DNA of 64,000 nt from Aestuariibaculum sp. M13 (GTDB lineage Bacteria > Bacteroidota > Bacteroidia > Flavobacteriales > Flavobacteriaceae): contig NZ_JANIAC010000001.1 in assembly GCF_024723255.1 (NCBI RefSeq), positions 62,001-126,000 on the forward strand, written 5' to 3'. The notes under the pieces are model-generated. The model was given only the letters and a program-made list of their open reading frames with translations, was not told the origin of the DNA and searched no databases. This document shows positions 26,622-35,627 of this stretch, in pieces (position 1 is the stretch's first letter; every line of letters begins with the position of its first letter). Both the position numbers and the translations under genes were made by a program.

Positions 26622-28004
26622 TTATTTTATTCCATATTTATCGAACAAATATACTAAAGCTGTCATAGTTGCAGCACCTAATTCCAGTTCGCGTTTATTA
26701 ATCGCATCAAAAGTATCATTACTGGCATGGTGGTGATCGAAATAACGTTGTGAATCCGGATGCAAACCAGCCAACACATTTTTATCTGTTTTTAACGGCC
26801 CGACATCGGCTCCGCTGCCTTCCTTTTCAAAATAGTGAATTAAATACGGTTTAAACAGCTCTTTCCAACTTAACACCTGATTAAAATTAGCTTCATCACA
26901 ATCAAACCTAAAGCCTCGAGGTGTAAAACCTCCAGAGTCACTTTCTAAAGCAAACACATGATTTTCTCCTTTTTGTTTTGCCACATCGGCATATTTATTA
27001 GCTCCGCGTAAACCATTTTCTTCGTTCATAAATAAAACCACGCGAATGCTGTGTTTAGGCTTTATTCCTGTTTTTTTCAGTAATCTTAAAACCTCCATAG
27101 ATTGTACGACTCCTGCTCCATCATCATGAGAACCATCTCCTAAATCCCACGAATCCAAATGCCCACCTACAACCATATATTCATTTGGAAATTCACTACC
27201 GGTAATTTCCCCAATAACATTATAAGATTGTACATCGTTTAACTGTTTACAGCTGGTTTTAAAATATAGTTTTACATCCTTACTTAATTTTAACATCGTG
27301 CTAAGCGTTTCAGCATCGTTGGTACTGATAGCTACCGAAGGAATACGTTGCGCTACAGGTAAATCGTCATAAGTCATGCTGCCGGTATGTGGTAAATCAT
27401 CTAATCTTAAATTCATAGACCGAACCACAACACCTACCGCTCCATATTTTGCTGCTTCAACTGCCCCTTTGTACCGCTGATTAACACAACCACCATAAGC
27501 CTGAAATGTATTAATTAAATCGGCCTGCATTGGACGATTATAAAACACTATCTTTCCTTCTATTTGCTCTTTTCCTAAAGCTTCTAATTCTTCAAAATTA
27601 TGAACTTCAACAAGCTGAGCTTTAATCCCTAAAGGTGATGTTGCTACTGATCCTCCTAGAGCACAAATATTAACGGTGCTGGTCTTTCCCGGAACTGTTT
27701 CAATGTATGCATATTCTTTGGCTCCTCTTATCCATTTTGGGACCATAACAGGCTGTAACCAAACCTTGCTTAACCCTAACTGCTCTAACTCTTCTTTGGT
27801 GTACTGAACCGCTCGTTCAGCTCCTAATGATCCTGATAAACGACTTCCAATCTGATTGGATAAATAATTTAACCAATTGTAACTTTCTCCCTCGGTTAAT
27901 GAACTTGTATAAATGGTTTTTAAAACTTCATCATCAGTTTGGGCATGAGATTTAAAAACTATTGATGCAATAATTAATAAACACAAAAGGGTTAGGTTCT
28001 TCAT
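26622..28004 (-). CDS. Secreted M28-family metallopeptidase (aminopeptidase)
   Basis: A 460-residue protein with a signal peptide (LLCLLIIASIVFKSHAQ). A protease-associated (PA) insert lies around residues 130-235 (LVEVHNFEELEALGKEQI ... GAVGVVVRS). The M28 zinc site is visible: H and D in VVGGHLDSWD (about 278-282), D in SHDDGAGV (about 293), EE in FMNEENGLRG (about 327), and a late HHHASND histidine. All ligands of the co-catalytic zinc pair are present. The fold matches plasma glutamate carboxypeptidase-like peptidases. It heads a two-gene unit with the DinB-like protein. Cleavage specificity is not predictable. Confidence 0.92.
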   Translation of the reverse strand: MKNLTLLCLLIIASIVFKSHAQTDDEVLKTIYTSSLTEGESYNWLNYLSNQIGSRLSGSLGAERAVQYTKEELEQLGLSKVWLQPVMVPKWIRGAKEYAYIETVPGKTSTVNICALGGSVATSPLGIKAQLVEVHNFEELEALGKEQIEGKIVFYNRPMQADLINTFQAYGGCVNQRYKGAVEAAKYGAVGVVVRSMNLRLDDLPHTGSMTYDDLPVAQRIPSVAISTNDAETLSTMLKLSKDVKLYFKTSCKQLNDVQSYNVIGEITGSEFPNEYMVVGGHLDSWDLGDGSHDDGAGVVQSMEVLRLLKKTGIKPKHSIRVVLFMNEENGLRGANKYADVAKQKGENHVFALESDSGGFTPRGFRFDCDEANFNQVLSWKELFKPYLIHYFEKEGSGADVGPLKTDKNVLAGLHPDSQRYFDHHHASNDTFDAINKRELELGAATMTALVYLFDKYGIK

Positions 28005-28072
28005 ATATTCGTTTTTATTTATTTGAAAAATAATTCAATTCTATTATAATGTAAATGCCTATATAAATAAAA

Positions 28073-28924
28073 CTACTCGTTATTGAGTTGCTCTTTATAT
28101 TTCTCCAGATGTTTCTTTATTTCATCATCCAACTCCGGTTCTTCGATATCTTTATATTCTTTTAAGGTATCATACATAATTTTAGCAACGAGATAACGCG
28201 CTGACTCCTTATCATCAGCCGGAATAGCATACCAGGGAGCATGGGGTTTCGATGTTCTGTTTATGGCATCTTCGTAACATTCCTGATAAAGATCCCACTC
28301 CTCACGCTCTTTTAAATCTCCGGGCGAGAACTTCCAGTTTTTTTCCTGTTTTTCCAGGCGTCTTAACAATCGGCTTTTCTGTTCTTTTTTAGAAAGGTTT
28401 AAAAAGAATTTAAAAATGATGGTGCCGTTTTCAGAAATGTGCTGTTCAAATTCATTGATTTGCTGAAACCTTTTATCCCAAAACGCATCATTAACATCTT
28501 CCACTTTGGTCACCGTTGGTAGATTTTCTCCTAAAATATATTCCGGATGCACGCGTGTTACCAGTACATTCTCGTAATGTGTGCGATTAAAAATACCGAA
28601 TTTGCCACGTGCCGGTAATGCTATATAATGTCGCCATAAATAATCGTGTTTCAATTCCAAATCGGTTGGTACTTTAAAACTATGAACAATAATACCACGT
28701 GTATTAAAATCTCTAAACACCTCGCGTATTAAACTGTCTTTACCGGCCGTATCCATACCCTGCAAACACACAAGAACAGCATATTTACCATGAGCATACA
28801 TGGTATCCTGTATTTTCCCCAGCTTCTTTCTTACCTGCTTTAATTCCTTCTTGGCGTCGTTAATTACCACTTTGGTTTCTAATTCCTTTAGGGTAATATT
28901 TGAAGTTACTTTGTATTTTTCCAT
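28073..28924 (-). CDS. Polyphosphate kinase 2 family protein
   Basis: A 283-residue cytosolic P-loop kinase that uses polyphosphate to phosphorylate nucleotides, or the reverse. I start at ATG 28924 because the upstream alternative at 28930 is a TTG. The PPK2 motifs are visible: Walker A variant in LQGMDTAGKDSLIREVF (about 54-61), RTHYENVLVTRVHPE as the Walker B/lid region, and a C-terminal HAPWYAIPADDKESARY segment. One domain is present, which fits class I or III PPK2, and the subclass is not assigned. The gene stands alone between the M28 gene and a + strand secreted protein. Confidence 0.92.
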   Translation of the reverse strand: MEKYKVTSNITLKELETKVVINDAKKELKQVRKKLGKIQDTMYAHGKYAVLVCLQGMDTAGKDSLIREVFRDFNTRGIIVHSFKVPTDLELKHDYLWRHYIALPARGKFGIFNRTHYENVLVTRVHPEYILGENLPTVTKVEDVNDAFWDKRFQQINEFEQHISENGTIIFKFFLNLSKKEQKSRLLRRLEKQEKNWKFSPGDLKEREEWDLYQECYEDAINRTSKPHAPWYAIPADDKESARYLVAKIMYDTLKEYKDIEEPELDDEIKKHLEKYKEQLNNE

Positions 28925-29072
28925 AGTCAAAGAAGTAAGTAATTGTTAAATTCTGAGGTTTTTAATTAAAGTTTTAAATATAGTAAATTCTACAATTTCG
29001 ATGAAAAACACCGAAAAGTACAATGTTTTTGGTATTTTCGTCTTACCTATTTATGTTATAACCCCAAATTAT

Positions 29073-29837
29073 ATGAAAAATTTTTACTACCTCTTTTGTT
29101 TGATTAGCACCTTAAGCATACATGCTCAAAGCAAATGTGACAATGCCAATGCTTATCTTGTAAGTGCTTATTCCCATGTTAAATCGTCTTACGAAGCTAA
29201 TAATATAAGTCACTTAAAATACTCTGCACACCGATCGTTAGAATCTATAAATCTTGCTAAAAAGACCTTGGCAGACTGCAATTGCACCAAAGCTTTAGAA
29301 CAAGCCAATAAAGCTTTAGAAGTTTTAGCCAAAGTTGACGACCAGCCTACTTATGAAGACGGTAGATACTTTGTAAAACGAGCAAAAGAATTCTGCCAGC
29401 AAAGTGTTATTGAAATGGATAAATGCGCAACATCTTCATACAGCATGCCTGAAGTTGTAGAAGAAGATGTAGCCGATGCCTCAGATAGTAATGATTTAGC
29501 CAGCCTAAAAAATGAGCAGGCCGCTTTACTTGCACAGCAGGAAGTACTTAAACGTAAGGAAGCTGAGATTAAAAAGCAATTAGCCGCACAAAAAGAAAAA
29601 GAGCTGCTACTTAAAAAGCAACAGCTCATTGTGTCTTATGAAAAGATGATTGACTTAAATATTAAAACCTACAACGAAACTTTAAAAAGCTGTAATTGCG
29701 GGCATCAAAACATCTCAAAATCAAGTTCAAGAAATACTTCTGAAATGACTTCTGAAGCATTAAAAGTTTATTACACGAATCAACTAAAAACATTAGCTTC
29801 GGCTTATTTAGCTGAATTAGACTCGTGTAAACTATAA
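29073..29837 (+). CDS. Secreted coiled-coil protein of unknown function
   Basis: A 254-residue protein. I start at MKNFYYLFCLISTLSIHAQ (29073) because it gives a proper signal peptide; the longer frame from 29001 would add 24 residues with a mixed membrane-like stretch. The mature protein has a helical region with repeated cysteine pairs (LADCNCTKALEQ, later KSCNCGHQNIS, and FCQQS ... MDKC). Between them, about residues 150-205, lies a strongly predicted coiled coil rich in K, E, Q and L. A relative function is not known to me. It converges on the sigma-54 regulator gene, with a hairpin covering the 20-base gap. Confidence 0.75.
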   Translation: MKNFYYLFCLISTLSIHAQSKCDNANAYLVSAYSHVKSSYEANNISHLKYSAHRSLESINLAKKTLADCNCTKALEQANKALEVLAKVDDQPTYEDGRYFVKRAKEFCQQSVIEMDKCATSSYSMPEVVEEDVADASDSNDLASLKNEQAALLAQQEVLKRKEAEIKKQLAAQKEKELLLKKQQLIVSYEKMIDLNIKTYNETLKSCNCGHQNISKSSSRNTSEMTSEALKVYYTNQLKTLASAYLAELDSCKL

Positions 29838-29849
29838 ACCTATTTTGAA

Positions 29850-29883
29850 ACGTCAGGTTATTTACTTGCAAATAACTTGACGT
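29850..29883. terminator. Bidirectional hairpin between convergent genes
   Basis: Arms ACGTCAGGTTATTT and AAATAACTTGACGT pair over 14 positions (one G-T wobble) with a 6-base loop. It overlaps the stop codon of the sigma-54 regulator and lies 13 bases after the coiled-coil gene. T tracts are weak on both sides. Confidence 0.65.
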
Positions 29884-31021
29884 CTTCTTCACTCACCTCT
29901 TTTCCGCCTAAAATAATCAAGCGTTCAACCACATTACGAAGCTCACGAATATTTCCCGTCCAGTCGTAATCTTTAAGTAAATTTAAAGCTTTCGCTGAAA
30001 ACTCCTTTTTAGCCGTACCATGTTCACTCGCAATTTTTTCAGAAAAGTGATTCACCAATAACGGAATATCATCACGCCTATCATTTAACGGCGGAACCTG
30101 AATTAAAATCACTGCCAAGCGATGATATAAATCCTCACGGAATTTCCCATCGGCGATTTCCTTTTTCAAGTCTTTGTTGGTAGCCGCAACCACACGAACA
30201 TTTACCTTAATATCCTTATCGCTACCCACGCGCTGAATACGACTTTCCTGTAAGGCTCTCAAAACTTTTGCCTGTGCTGGCAAGCTCATATCGCCAATTT
30301 CATCAAGAAAAATGGTTCCGCCATTAGCGGCTTCAAATTTTCCTGCGCGGTCTTTAACGGCACTTGTAAAGGCTCCTTTAACATGACCAAACAATTCACT
30401 TTCTATCAATTCACTTGGTATGGCTGCACAGTTTACCTCAATCATCGGTCCTTTGTTACGATCACTTTTTTGGTGTAACCAATGGGCTACCAATTCCTTA
30501 CCTGTTCCATTGGGTCCTGTAACCAGAACACGAGCATCGGTTGGTGCAACTTTTTCAATCATATCTTTAATATGTGAAATCGCTTCACTCTCACCTACCA
30601 TTTGAAAATTCTTCCCGACTTTCTTCTTCAATAACTTATTCTCAACAACAAGTTCCTTTCGGTCTAAAGCATTTCTAACCGTATTTAATAAACGGTTTAA
30701 ATCTGGTGGTTTTGAGATATAATCGAAAGCGCCAAGACGCATGGTATTCACAGCTGTGTCTAAATCGCCATGACCAGAAATCATAACCATTGGAATTTCA
30801 GGCTTTATTTTTTTAGTTGCTTCCAATACTTCAACACCATCCATTTTAGGCATCTTAATATCACAAAGTACTAAGTCGTAATCGTCATTTTTAATTTTAT
30901 CGATACCAACTAAACCGTCTTCGGCTTCTTCCACAACATAAGTATCATTTTCTTCTGAAAGAATTTTAACAAGTACGCGACGAATAGCTGCTTCGTCTTC
31001 TATAATTAAAATTTTGGGCAT
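29858..31021 (-). CDS. Sigma-54-type response regulator lacking a DNA-binding domain
   Basis: A 387-residue protein with an N-terminal receiver (phosphoacceptor D54 in LVLCDIKMPKMDG) and an AAA+ sigma-54 activation domain with Walker A GPNGTGKE (about 168), Walker B FLDEIGDM and sensor residues NIRELRNVVERL. Two oddities stand out. The sigma-54 contact loop reads GAFTSA where GAFTGA is usual (about 214-219). The protein also ends 20 residues after NIRELRNV, so there is no Fis-type HTH; normal NtrC-type proteins are about 450 residues. It is the last gene of an ABC exporter-MscS unit and has no adjacent kinase. It may act from solution, like other activators without DNA binding. Confidence 0.92.
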   Translation of the reverse strand: MPKILIIEDEAAIRRVLVKILSEENDTYVVEEAEDGLVGIDKIKNDDYDLVLCDIKMPKMDGVEVLEATKKIKPEIPMVMISGHGDLDTAVNTMRLGAFDYISKPPDLNRLLNTVRNALDRKELVVENKLLKKKVGKNFQMVGESEAISHIKDMIEKVAPTDARVLVTGPNGTGKELVAHWLHQKSDRNKGPMIEVNCAAIPSELIESELFGHVKGAFTSAVKDRAGKFEAANGGTIFLDEIGDMSLPAQAKVLRALQESRIQRVGSDKDIKVNVRVVAATNKDLKKEIADGKFREDLYHRLAVILIQVPPLNDRRDDIPLLVNHFSEKIASEHGTAKKEFSAKALNLLKDYDWTGNIRELRNVVERLIILGGKEVSEEDVKLFASK

Positions 31022-31045
31022 AATATTTTCCTTTTAAAATTCTAT

Positions 31046-31939
31046 TTATTGATTTGGGTTTTGAATAATATGAATATCGCGTTGTGGGAACGGGATACTA
31101 ACATTGTGTTCTCTAAACAAACGGTCAATCTCGAAACGAATATCACTTTTTGGTAATCCAGCATTAAAACTATCTGCAAGCGTAAAAACTACACGGAAAT
31201 CTAAAGAACTATCTCCAAAATTATCGAAACGCACCACGGTTTCTGAAGTTGCCATAACATCTGGATGTGAATTCGCCGCTTGTATTAAAAGTTTTTTTAC
31301 CAACTGCACATCACTCCCGTAAGCGACACCAACAGCCACACTTTCTCGCGTTGTGGTTCCGTTTTGAGTCCAGTTATACAAACTGTTTTCTAAATACAAA
31401 TGATTGGGAATAATAAGCACTTTATTATCAATGGTAACTGCTCTGGTGGTTCGTAATTTTATTTCTTCAACGCGACCTACTTTCCCCTCTAATTCTATAA
31501 TATCGCCAACATGCACGGTTTGATCAACCAAAATAAAAATTCCGGAAATTATATCCTGAAATAAGGTTTGAAGTGCCAAACCAATACCGATCATTAAAGC
31601 TGCAGATGCTGCAAAAACCGCGGTAACATTAACGCCTACTGCATTAAGAGTAATTAAAAGGATGATGAGATAAACAAGCCATCTGAAGTAACCGAAAACT
31701 ACATTAAATTTCCCTTTTTCTTCATCCGGCAACTTTTTAGTAATCAATTTTAAAAGAACTCGAAGCACTAAAGTTGTTATAAAAATGGCTGTAATTATAG
31801 CTATAACATCCAGTACCGAAATGTGAATCTTATCGGTTATTTCAACATGCAAGTTTAGAAAATCCTTAATTTTATGTCCCCACGAACTGTTACTTACAGC
31901 GTTTTCTATTTTCTCCAATTTTTCTAACTCCTGAATCAT
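31046..31939 (-). CDS. MscS-family mechanosensitive channel
   Basis: A 297-residue inner-membrane protein. Three N-terminal transmembrane segments (about 35-130) end in the pore-lining TM3 with the glycine/alanine-rich VTAVFAASAALMIGIGLALQ stretch. The beta domain follows with GIFILVDQTVHVGDIIEL and VEEIKLRTTRAVTIDN, then an alpha/beta domain ending FPQRDIHII. This is the small MscS architecture for osmotic release. A short N-terminal leader with KIENAVSNSSWGHKIKD is typical of this branch. The start follows the ABC permease stop by a single base, so translation may be coupled. The sigma-54 regulator begins 24 bases downstream. Confidence 0.93.
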   Translation of the reverse strand: MIQELEKLEKIENAVSNSSWGHKIKDFLNLHVEITDKIHISVLDVIAIITAIFITTLVLRVLLKLITKKLPDEEKGKFNVVFGYFRWLVYLIILLITLNAVGVNVTAVFAASAALMIGIGLALQTLFQDIISGIFILVDQTVHVGDIIELEGKVGRVEEIKLRTTRAVTIDNKVLIIPNHLYLENSLYNWTQNGTTTRESVAVGVAYGSDVQLVKKLLIQAANSHPDVMATSETVVRFDNFGDSSLDFRVVFTLADSFNAGLPKSDIRFEIDRLFREHNVSIPFPQRDIHIIQNPNQ

Positions 31940-31940
31940 A

Positions 31941-33248
31941 TTAATACTTAATCCATTTAATCAGTTCTTTATAACTTGGCTTCTTTCCGTACATTAAAAT
32001 ACCTACTCTGTAAATTTTAGCAGCAAACCATACAGTAAACACAAAAGTACCTATTAAAAGTACAAAAGATACTAATTGTTGCCAAAGCGGTACACCAAAA
32101 GGTATACGCATAAGCATAACCACAGGTGATGTTAACGGAATAAATGAAAATACTGTTGATACCGTTCCGTGCGGATCTTCTATTACCGTAAATAGACCTA
32201 TATAAACTGCCAGCATTAAAGGTGTAATAATAGGTAACATGAATTGTTGCGTGTCCGTTTCATTATCTACAGCAGCACCAATAGCCGCATACAACGAACT
32301 ATATAACAAGTATCCACCGATGAAGAATAAGATAAACGCAAAAATTAAATTAGTTAATGGTAAATTATAAAACGAGGTGACAAAATTTTGAACCTGTTCG
32401 TTAATTTCTGGATTCGTCATAGCCTGATTCATCATTTCCTTCTGCTGACTTTCCATGACATTAATTCCGAAAACAACAGAAATAATGGTTAGCAGAATAC
32501 TTCCGATAATCAACCAAATAATAAACTGTGTTATCCCTGCTAAAGAAGTTCCAACAATTTTACCAAACATTAACTGCACTGGTTTTACCGAAGAAATAAT
32601 AACCTCAATAATTCTACTGGTTTTTTCTTCAATAACACTACGCATAATCATGTTTCCATAAATAATGATAAACATGAATAGCAAATAACCGGCAGCGCCA
32701 CCAAAAATAAGTTTTACAACACTATCGGTTTTTGAAGTCTTTTCTCCTTCAAAACTTTCCTGAGCGATATTAATATTGATTTTTGAGGCATTAATCATAT
32801 CGACATCCACGCCATTATCTAACAATTTTAAATTGGTTAGCTTTTTTTCTAACTGACCTTCTAAATCTGAAATAAGTGTTAGTGATGGTGATTCTTCCGA
32901 ATAAAATTGAATATGCTTTGAAGCATTGTTGGCATCCTTAAAATCGCCAATGTAAAGCAAGCCATAAGCTTCGGTCTCCTTAGCAAAGATTTTAGCTTCA
33001 CTAAGCGACATATCGTTTAATACATTATAAGTCGTCTTTTCGTTGCTCTTAAAAACATCCTGTACCAAACCAGATTCGTCCAATATTGAAATTGTTCTGA
33101 CTTTTTCGTTATTTAATTGTGTTAAATAAGCAACAACCGAAACAAGAATAATCATAACCAACGGACTCAAAAACGTCATGACTATAAACGATTTGTTTCT
33201 AACTTTTGTTAAATACTCTCGCTTTATGATAAGTGGTAAATGGTTCAT
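31941..33248 (-). CDS. ABC-2 type exporter permease (NatB-like)
   Basis: A 435-residue inner-membrane protein. It has one N-terminal transmembrane helix (FIVMTFLSPLVMIILVSVVAYLT), a large extracytoplasmic domain of about 145 residues, then five or six clustered C-terminal helices including YLLFMFIIIYGNMIMRSVIEEKTSRIIEV. The EEKTSRIIEVIISS coupling segment is the hallmark of ABC2_membrane_3/NatB permeases. The neighbouring ATPase starts 5 bases away. NatAB exports sodium in Bacillus, but the substrate is not predictable here. Part of the four-gene - strand unit. Confidence 0.91.
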   Translation of the reverse strand: MNHLPLIIKREYLTKVRNKSFIVMTFLSPLVMIILVSVVAYLTQLNNEKVRTISILDESGLVQDVFKSNEKTTYNVLNDMSLSEAKIFAKETEAYGLLYIGDFKDANNASKHIQFYSEESPSLTLISDLEGQLEKKLTNLKLLDNGVDVDMINASKININIAQESFEGEKTSKTDSVVKLIFGGAAGYLLFMFIIIYGNMIMRSVIEEKTSRIIEVIISSVKPVQLMFGKIVGTSLAGITQFIIWLIIGSILLTIISVVFGINVMESQQKEMMNQAMTNPEINEQVQNFVTSFYNLPLTNLIFAFILFFIGGYLLYSSLYAAIGAAVDNETDTQQFMLPIITPLMLAVYIGLFTVIEDPHGTVSTVFSFIPLTSPVVMLMRIPFGVPLWQQLVSFVLLIGTFVFTVWFAAKIYRVGILMYGKKPSYKELIKWIKY

Positions 33249-33253
33249 TTTTT

Positions 33254-34183
33254 TTATTGATTATTCTTTACAGTTTGAATAAAAATATCGTTAACACTTG
33301 GTATCAATTCCACGAAATGTGACACCTCGCCTTTAGATGTTAAGTAGTTTAATAAATCGTTTGGGCTTTCTCCGTTCGATAATTTGATGTTTAATTTCAG
33401 TTCATCATCTAAGGTTTTAAAATTTGCCGGAGATACAGTAAACTTATCAGATAATTCATTCTGTAAAATGAGATGATCAGCAGTTTTAATACCCACTTCG
33501 AAGGTGTTAATTTTATACTGACGTTTAATATCAATCAGCTTTCCGTCTAGTAGTTTATTCGATTTATTAATTAAGGCAATATCGTCGCATAACTCTTCAA
33601 CCGACTCCATACGATGCGTTGAAAAAATAACCGTAGCACCATCTTCACGTAACCTTAAAATTTCGTCTTTAATTAAATTGGCATTAATAGGATCGAATCC
33701 TGAAAAAGGTTCATCGAAAATTAAAAGTTTAGGTTGATGTAACACAGTAACCACAAACTGAATTTTTTGCGCCATTCCTTTTGAAAGTTCCTGAATTTTT
33801 TTGTTCCACCAGTCGCCAATTTCCAAACGATCGAACCAGTATTTTAAGCGCTCTTTAGCTTCAGCTTTGCTTAAACCTTTTAATTGCGCTAAGTATAAAG
33901 CCTGATCACCAACTTTCATCGATTTATATAAACCGCGCTCTTCTGGCAAATACCCGATATCTTTAATATGATTTGCGTTAAGTAACTCGTTATCTATTCT
34001 TACCGTACCTGTATCTGGCATGGTAATTTGATTTATGATTCGAATTAATGTGGTTTTTCCGGCGCCATTCGGGCCTAATAATCCGAATATACTGCCTTTT
34101 GGAATAGATATAGACACGTTATTTAATGCCCTGAAGTCTCCAAAATGTTTAGAAACCTGATTAACTTCTAATAAGTTGCTCAT
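33254..34183 (-). CDS. ABC transporter ATP-binding protein (NatA-like)
   Basis: A 309-residue cytosolic ATPase. Walker A GLLGPNGAGKTT (about 34-41), Q-loop in INQITMPD, signature ELSKGMAQKIQ (an LSKGM variant of LSGGQ), Walker B LLIFDEPFSGFDP and the H-loop in STHRMESVEELCDDI are all visible. A C-terminal domain of about 90 residues (DUF4162-like, GIKTADHLILQNEL) is typical of NatA-type exporters. It is the first gene of the ATPase-permease-MscS-sigma-54 regulator unit, with 5 bases to the permease. No promoter with full consensus was recognised in the 319-base upstream gap. Confidence 0.93.
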   Translation of the reverse strand: MSNLLEVNQVSKHFGDFRALNNVSISIPKGSIFGLLGPNGAGKTTLIRIINQITMPDTGTVRIDNELLNANHIKDIGYLPEERGLYKSMKVGDQALYLAQLKGLSKAEAKERLKYWFDRLEIGDWWNKKIQELSKGMAQKIQFVVTVLHQPKLLIFDEPFSGFDPINANLIKDEILRLREDGATVIFSTHRMESVEELCDDIALINKSNKLLDGKLIDIKRQYKINTFEVGIKTADHLILQNELSDKFTVSPANFKTLDDELKLNIKLSNGESPNDLLNYLTSKGEVSHFVELIPSVNDIFIQTVKNNQ

Positions 34184-34502
34184 TGTGTAATTTAAATTGA
34201 CTAATGATTGGTAAAGATATTAAATGTTAAGAGACCTCTAAATGGTTTCTAGAATTTAATACTAAAAGCCTAATTTATTAATTATAAATCAAATAGCTTT
34301 TTGATGTTTTTATAAAAACAAAACCCACCCTTAAAAAGGATTAAGGATGGGAAAAAATTGCTATGAAAAAGAAAAATTATCACTAAAATTAATTTAGTGA
34401 TGAATCAAATATAGTTTTTTTATTCTTAATTCCAAATAAAATGAATTAAGAACTTTTTAAAAAACAGCAGGTTAGTTTCATTAAACTAAAAACTATTACT
34501 TT
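34184..34502. other. Intergenic region with dnaJ terminator; no gene seen
   Basis: 319 bases between the NatA-like gene start and the dnaJ stop. It holds a terminator hairpin at 34324-34351 and presumably the NatA promoter. A TATCTTTA element on the minus strand near 34211-34218 is one base off the -7 consensus. No short ORF was recognised. Confidence 0.5.
34324..34351 (-). terminator. Intrinsic terminator downstream of dnaJ
   Basis: CCCACCCTTAA pairs with TTAAGGATGGG (11 positions, one mismatch) with a 6-base loop. On the minus strand it is followed by a T-rich stretch. It lies about 150 bases past the dnaJ stop. Confidence 0.75.
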
Positions 34503-35618
34503 TTAAGAAAACATATCTTTTACTTTTTCAAAAAATGATTTATCTGAACTTTCCGGTTTCGGTGCAAAATGTTCATCTTCCTGCATCGACTCGAAAAATT
34601 CACGTTGTTGTTTATTTAATGTTTTAGGTGTCCATACATTTACATGTACCAGTAAATCACCTTTTCCGTAACCGTTAATACTTGGAATACCTTTTCCGCG
34701 TAAGCGTAAAATTTTACCAGATTGTACACCTGGCTCAATTTTAATACGCACTTTCCCGGTTACAGTATCTATTTCTTTCGATGTTCCTAAAACCGCATCT
34801 GGAAAACTCACATATAAGTCGTAGTGAAGATTATCGCCTTCACGTTGTAATTTTTCGTGTTGCTCTTCTTCAATAACTACGATAATATCTCCTGGAATAC
34901 CATTACCCGGCGCTTCGTTTCCTTTTCCTGAAACTTTAAGTTGCATACCATCTACAACCCCAGCTGGAATTTTTATTGAAACAGTTTCTTCCGAAATTTT
35001 TAAACCTTGTGCATCGGCATCAGCTGGTTTTTGATCGATAGTTTGACCAGAACCGCCACACGCATTACAAGGTGCAGAAGTTTGCATTCTTCCTAAAATT
35101 GTATTTGCTATACGTGTTACCTGCCCAGAACCATTACATGTTGTACAGGTTTTATATGTTGTACCTGGCGCCTGAACTTTACGTTTTACTTTAATTTTTT
35201 TATCAACGCCGTTAGCAACTTCTTCTAAAGTTAGCTTAACACGAATTCGCAGGTTGCTTCCTTTAGCACGACGTGGACCACCGCCACCGCCGAAACCTCC
35301 GAAGCCGCCACCAAAGCCACCGCCGAAGATATCACCAAACTGGCTAAATATGTCATCCATATTCATACCACCGCCTCCAAAGCCGCCTCCATTTTCGAAT
35401 GCCTGATGACCAAACTGATCGTAACGTGCTTTTTTATCGGCGTCGCTTAATATCTCGTAAGCTTCTGCTGCTTCTTTAAACTTCGCTTCTGCGTCTTTAT
35501 TATCCGGATTTTTATCAGGGTGAAATTCAATAGCCTTCTTTCGGTACGCCTTTTTAATTTCGGCTGCACTGGCACCTTTGCTTACACCTAATATTTCGTA
35601 ATAATCTCTTTTAGCCAT
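34503..35618 (-). CDS. dnaJ: Chaperone DnaJ with reduced zinc-binding region
   Basis: The type-I J-domain co-chaperone that stimulates DnaK, 371 residues. The J domain carries HPD at 33-35. A Gly/Phe-rich linker ([10 protein letters not shown]) follows to about residue 115. The cysteine-rich region has only two CxxCxGxG motifs, CTTCNGSG (about 155) and CNACGGSG (about 183), where the family normally has four. Their spacing and flanks match motifs 2 and 3 of E. coli DnaJ (the second zinc centre); motifs 1 and 4 are replaced by VQAPGTTYK and [11 protein letters not shown]-terminal substrate-binding domains are normal ([15 protein letters not shown]). It follows grpE by 9 bases. Confidence 0.96.
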   Translation of the reverse strand: MAKRDYYEILGVSKGASAAEIKKAYRKKAIEFHPDKNPDNKDAEAKFKEAAEAYEILSDADKKARYDQFGHQAFENGGGFGGGGMNMDDIFSQFGDIFGGGFGGGFGGFGGGGGPRRAKGSNLRIRVKLTLEEVANGVDKKIKVKRKVQAPGTTYKTCTTCNGSGQVTRIANTILGRMQTSAPCNACGGSGQTIDQKPADADAQGLKISEETVSIKIPAGVVDGMQLKVSGKGNEAPGNGIPGDIIVVIEEEQHEKLQREGDNLHYDLYVSFPDAVLGTSKEIDTVTGKVRIKIEPGVQSGKILRLRGKGIPSINGYGKGDLLVHVNVWTPKTLNKQQREFFESMQEDEHFAPKPESSDKSFFEKVKDMFS

Positions 35619-35627
35619 GTTTCTTTT

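Noticed and set aside
35261-35400. Tandem DNA repeats in dnaJ
   Set aside because: These are GGN codon runs of the normal Gly/Phe linker, not a mobile or variable repeat.
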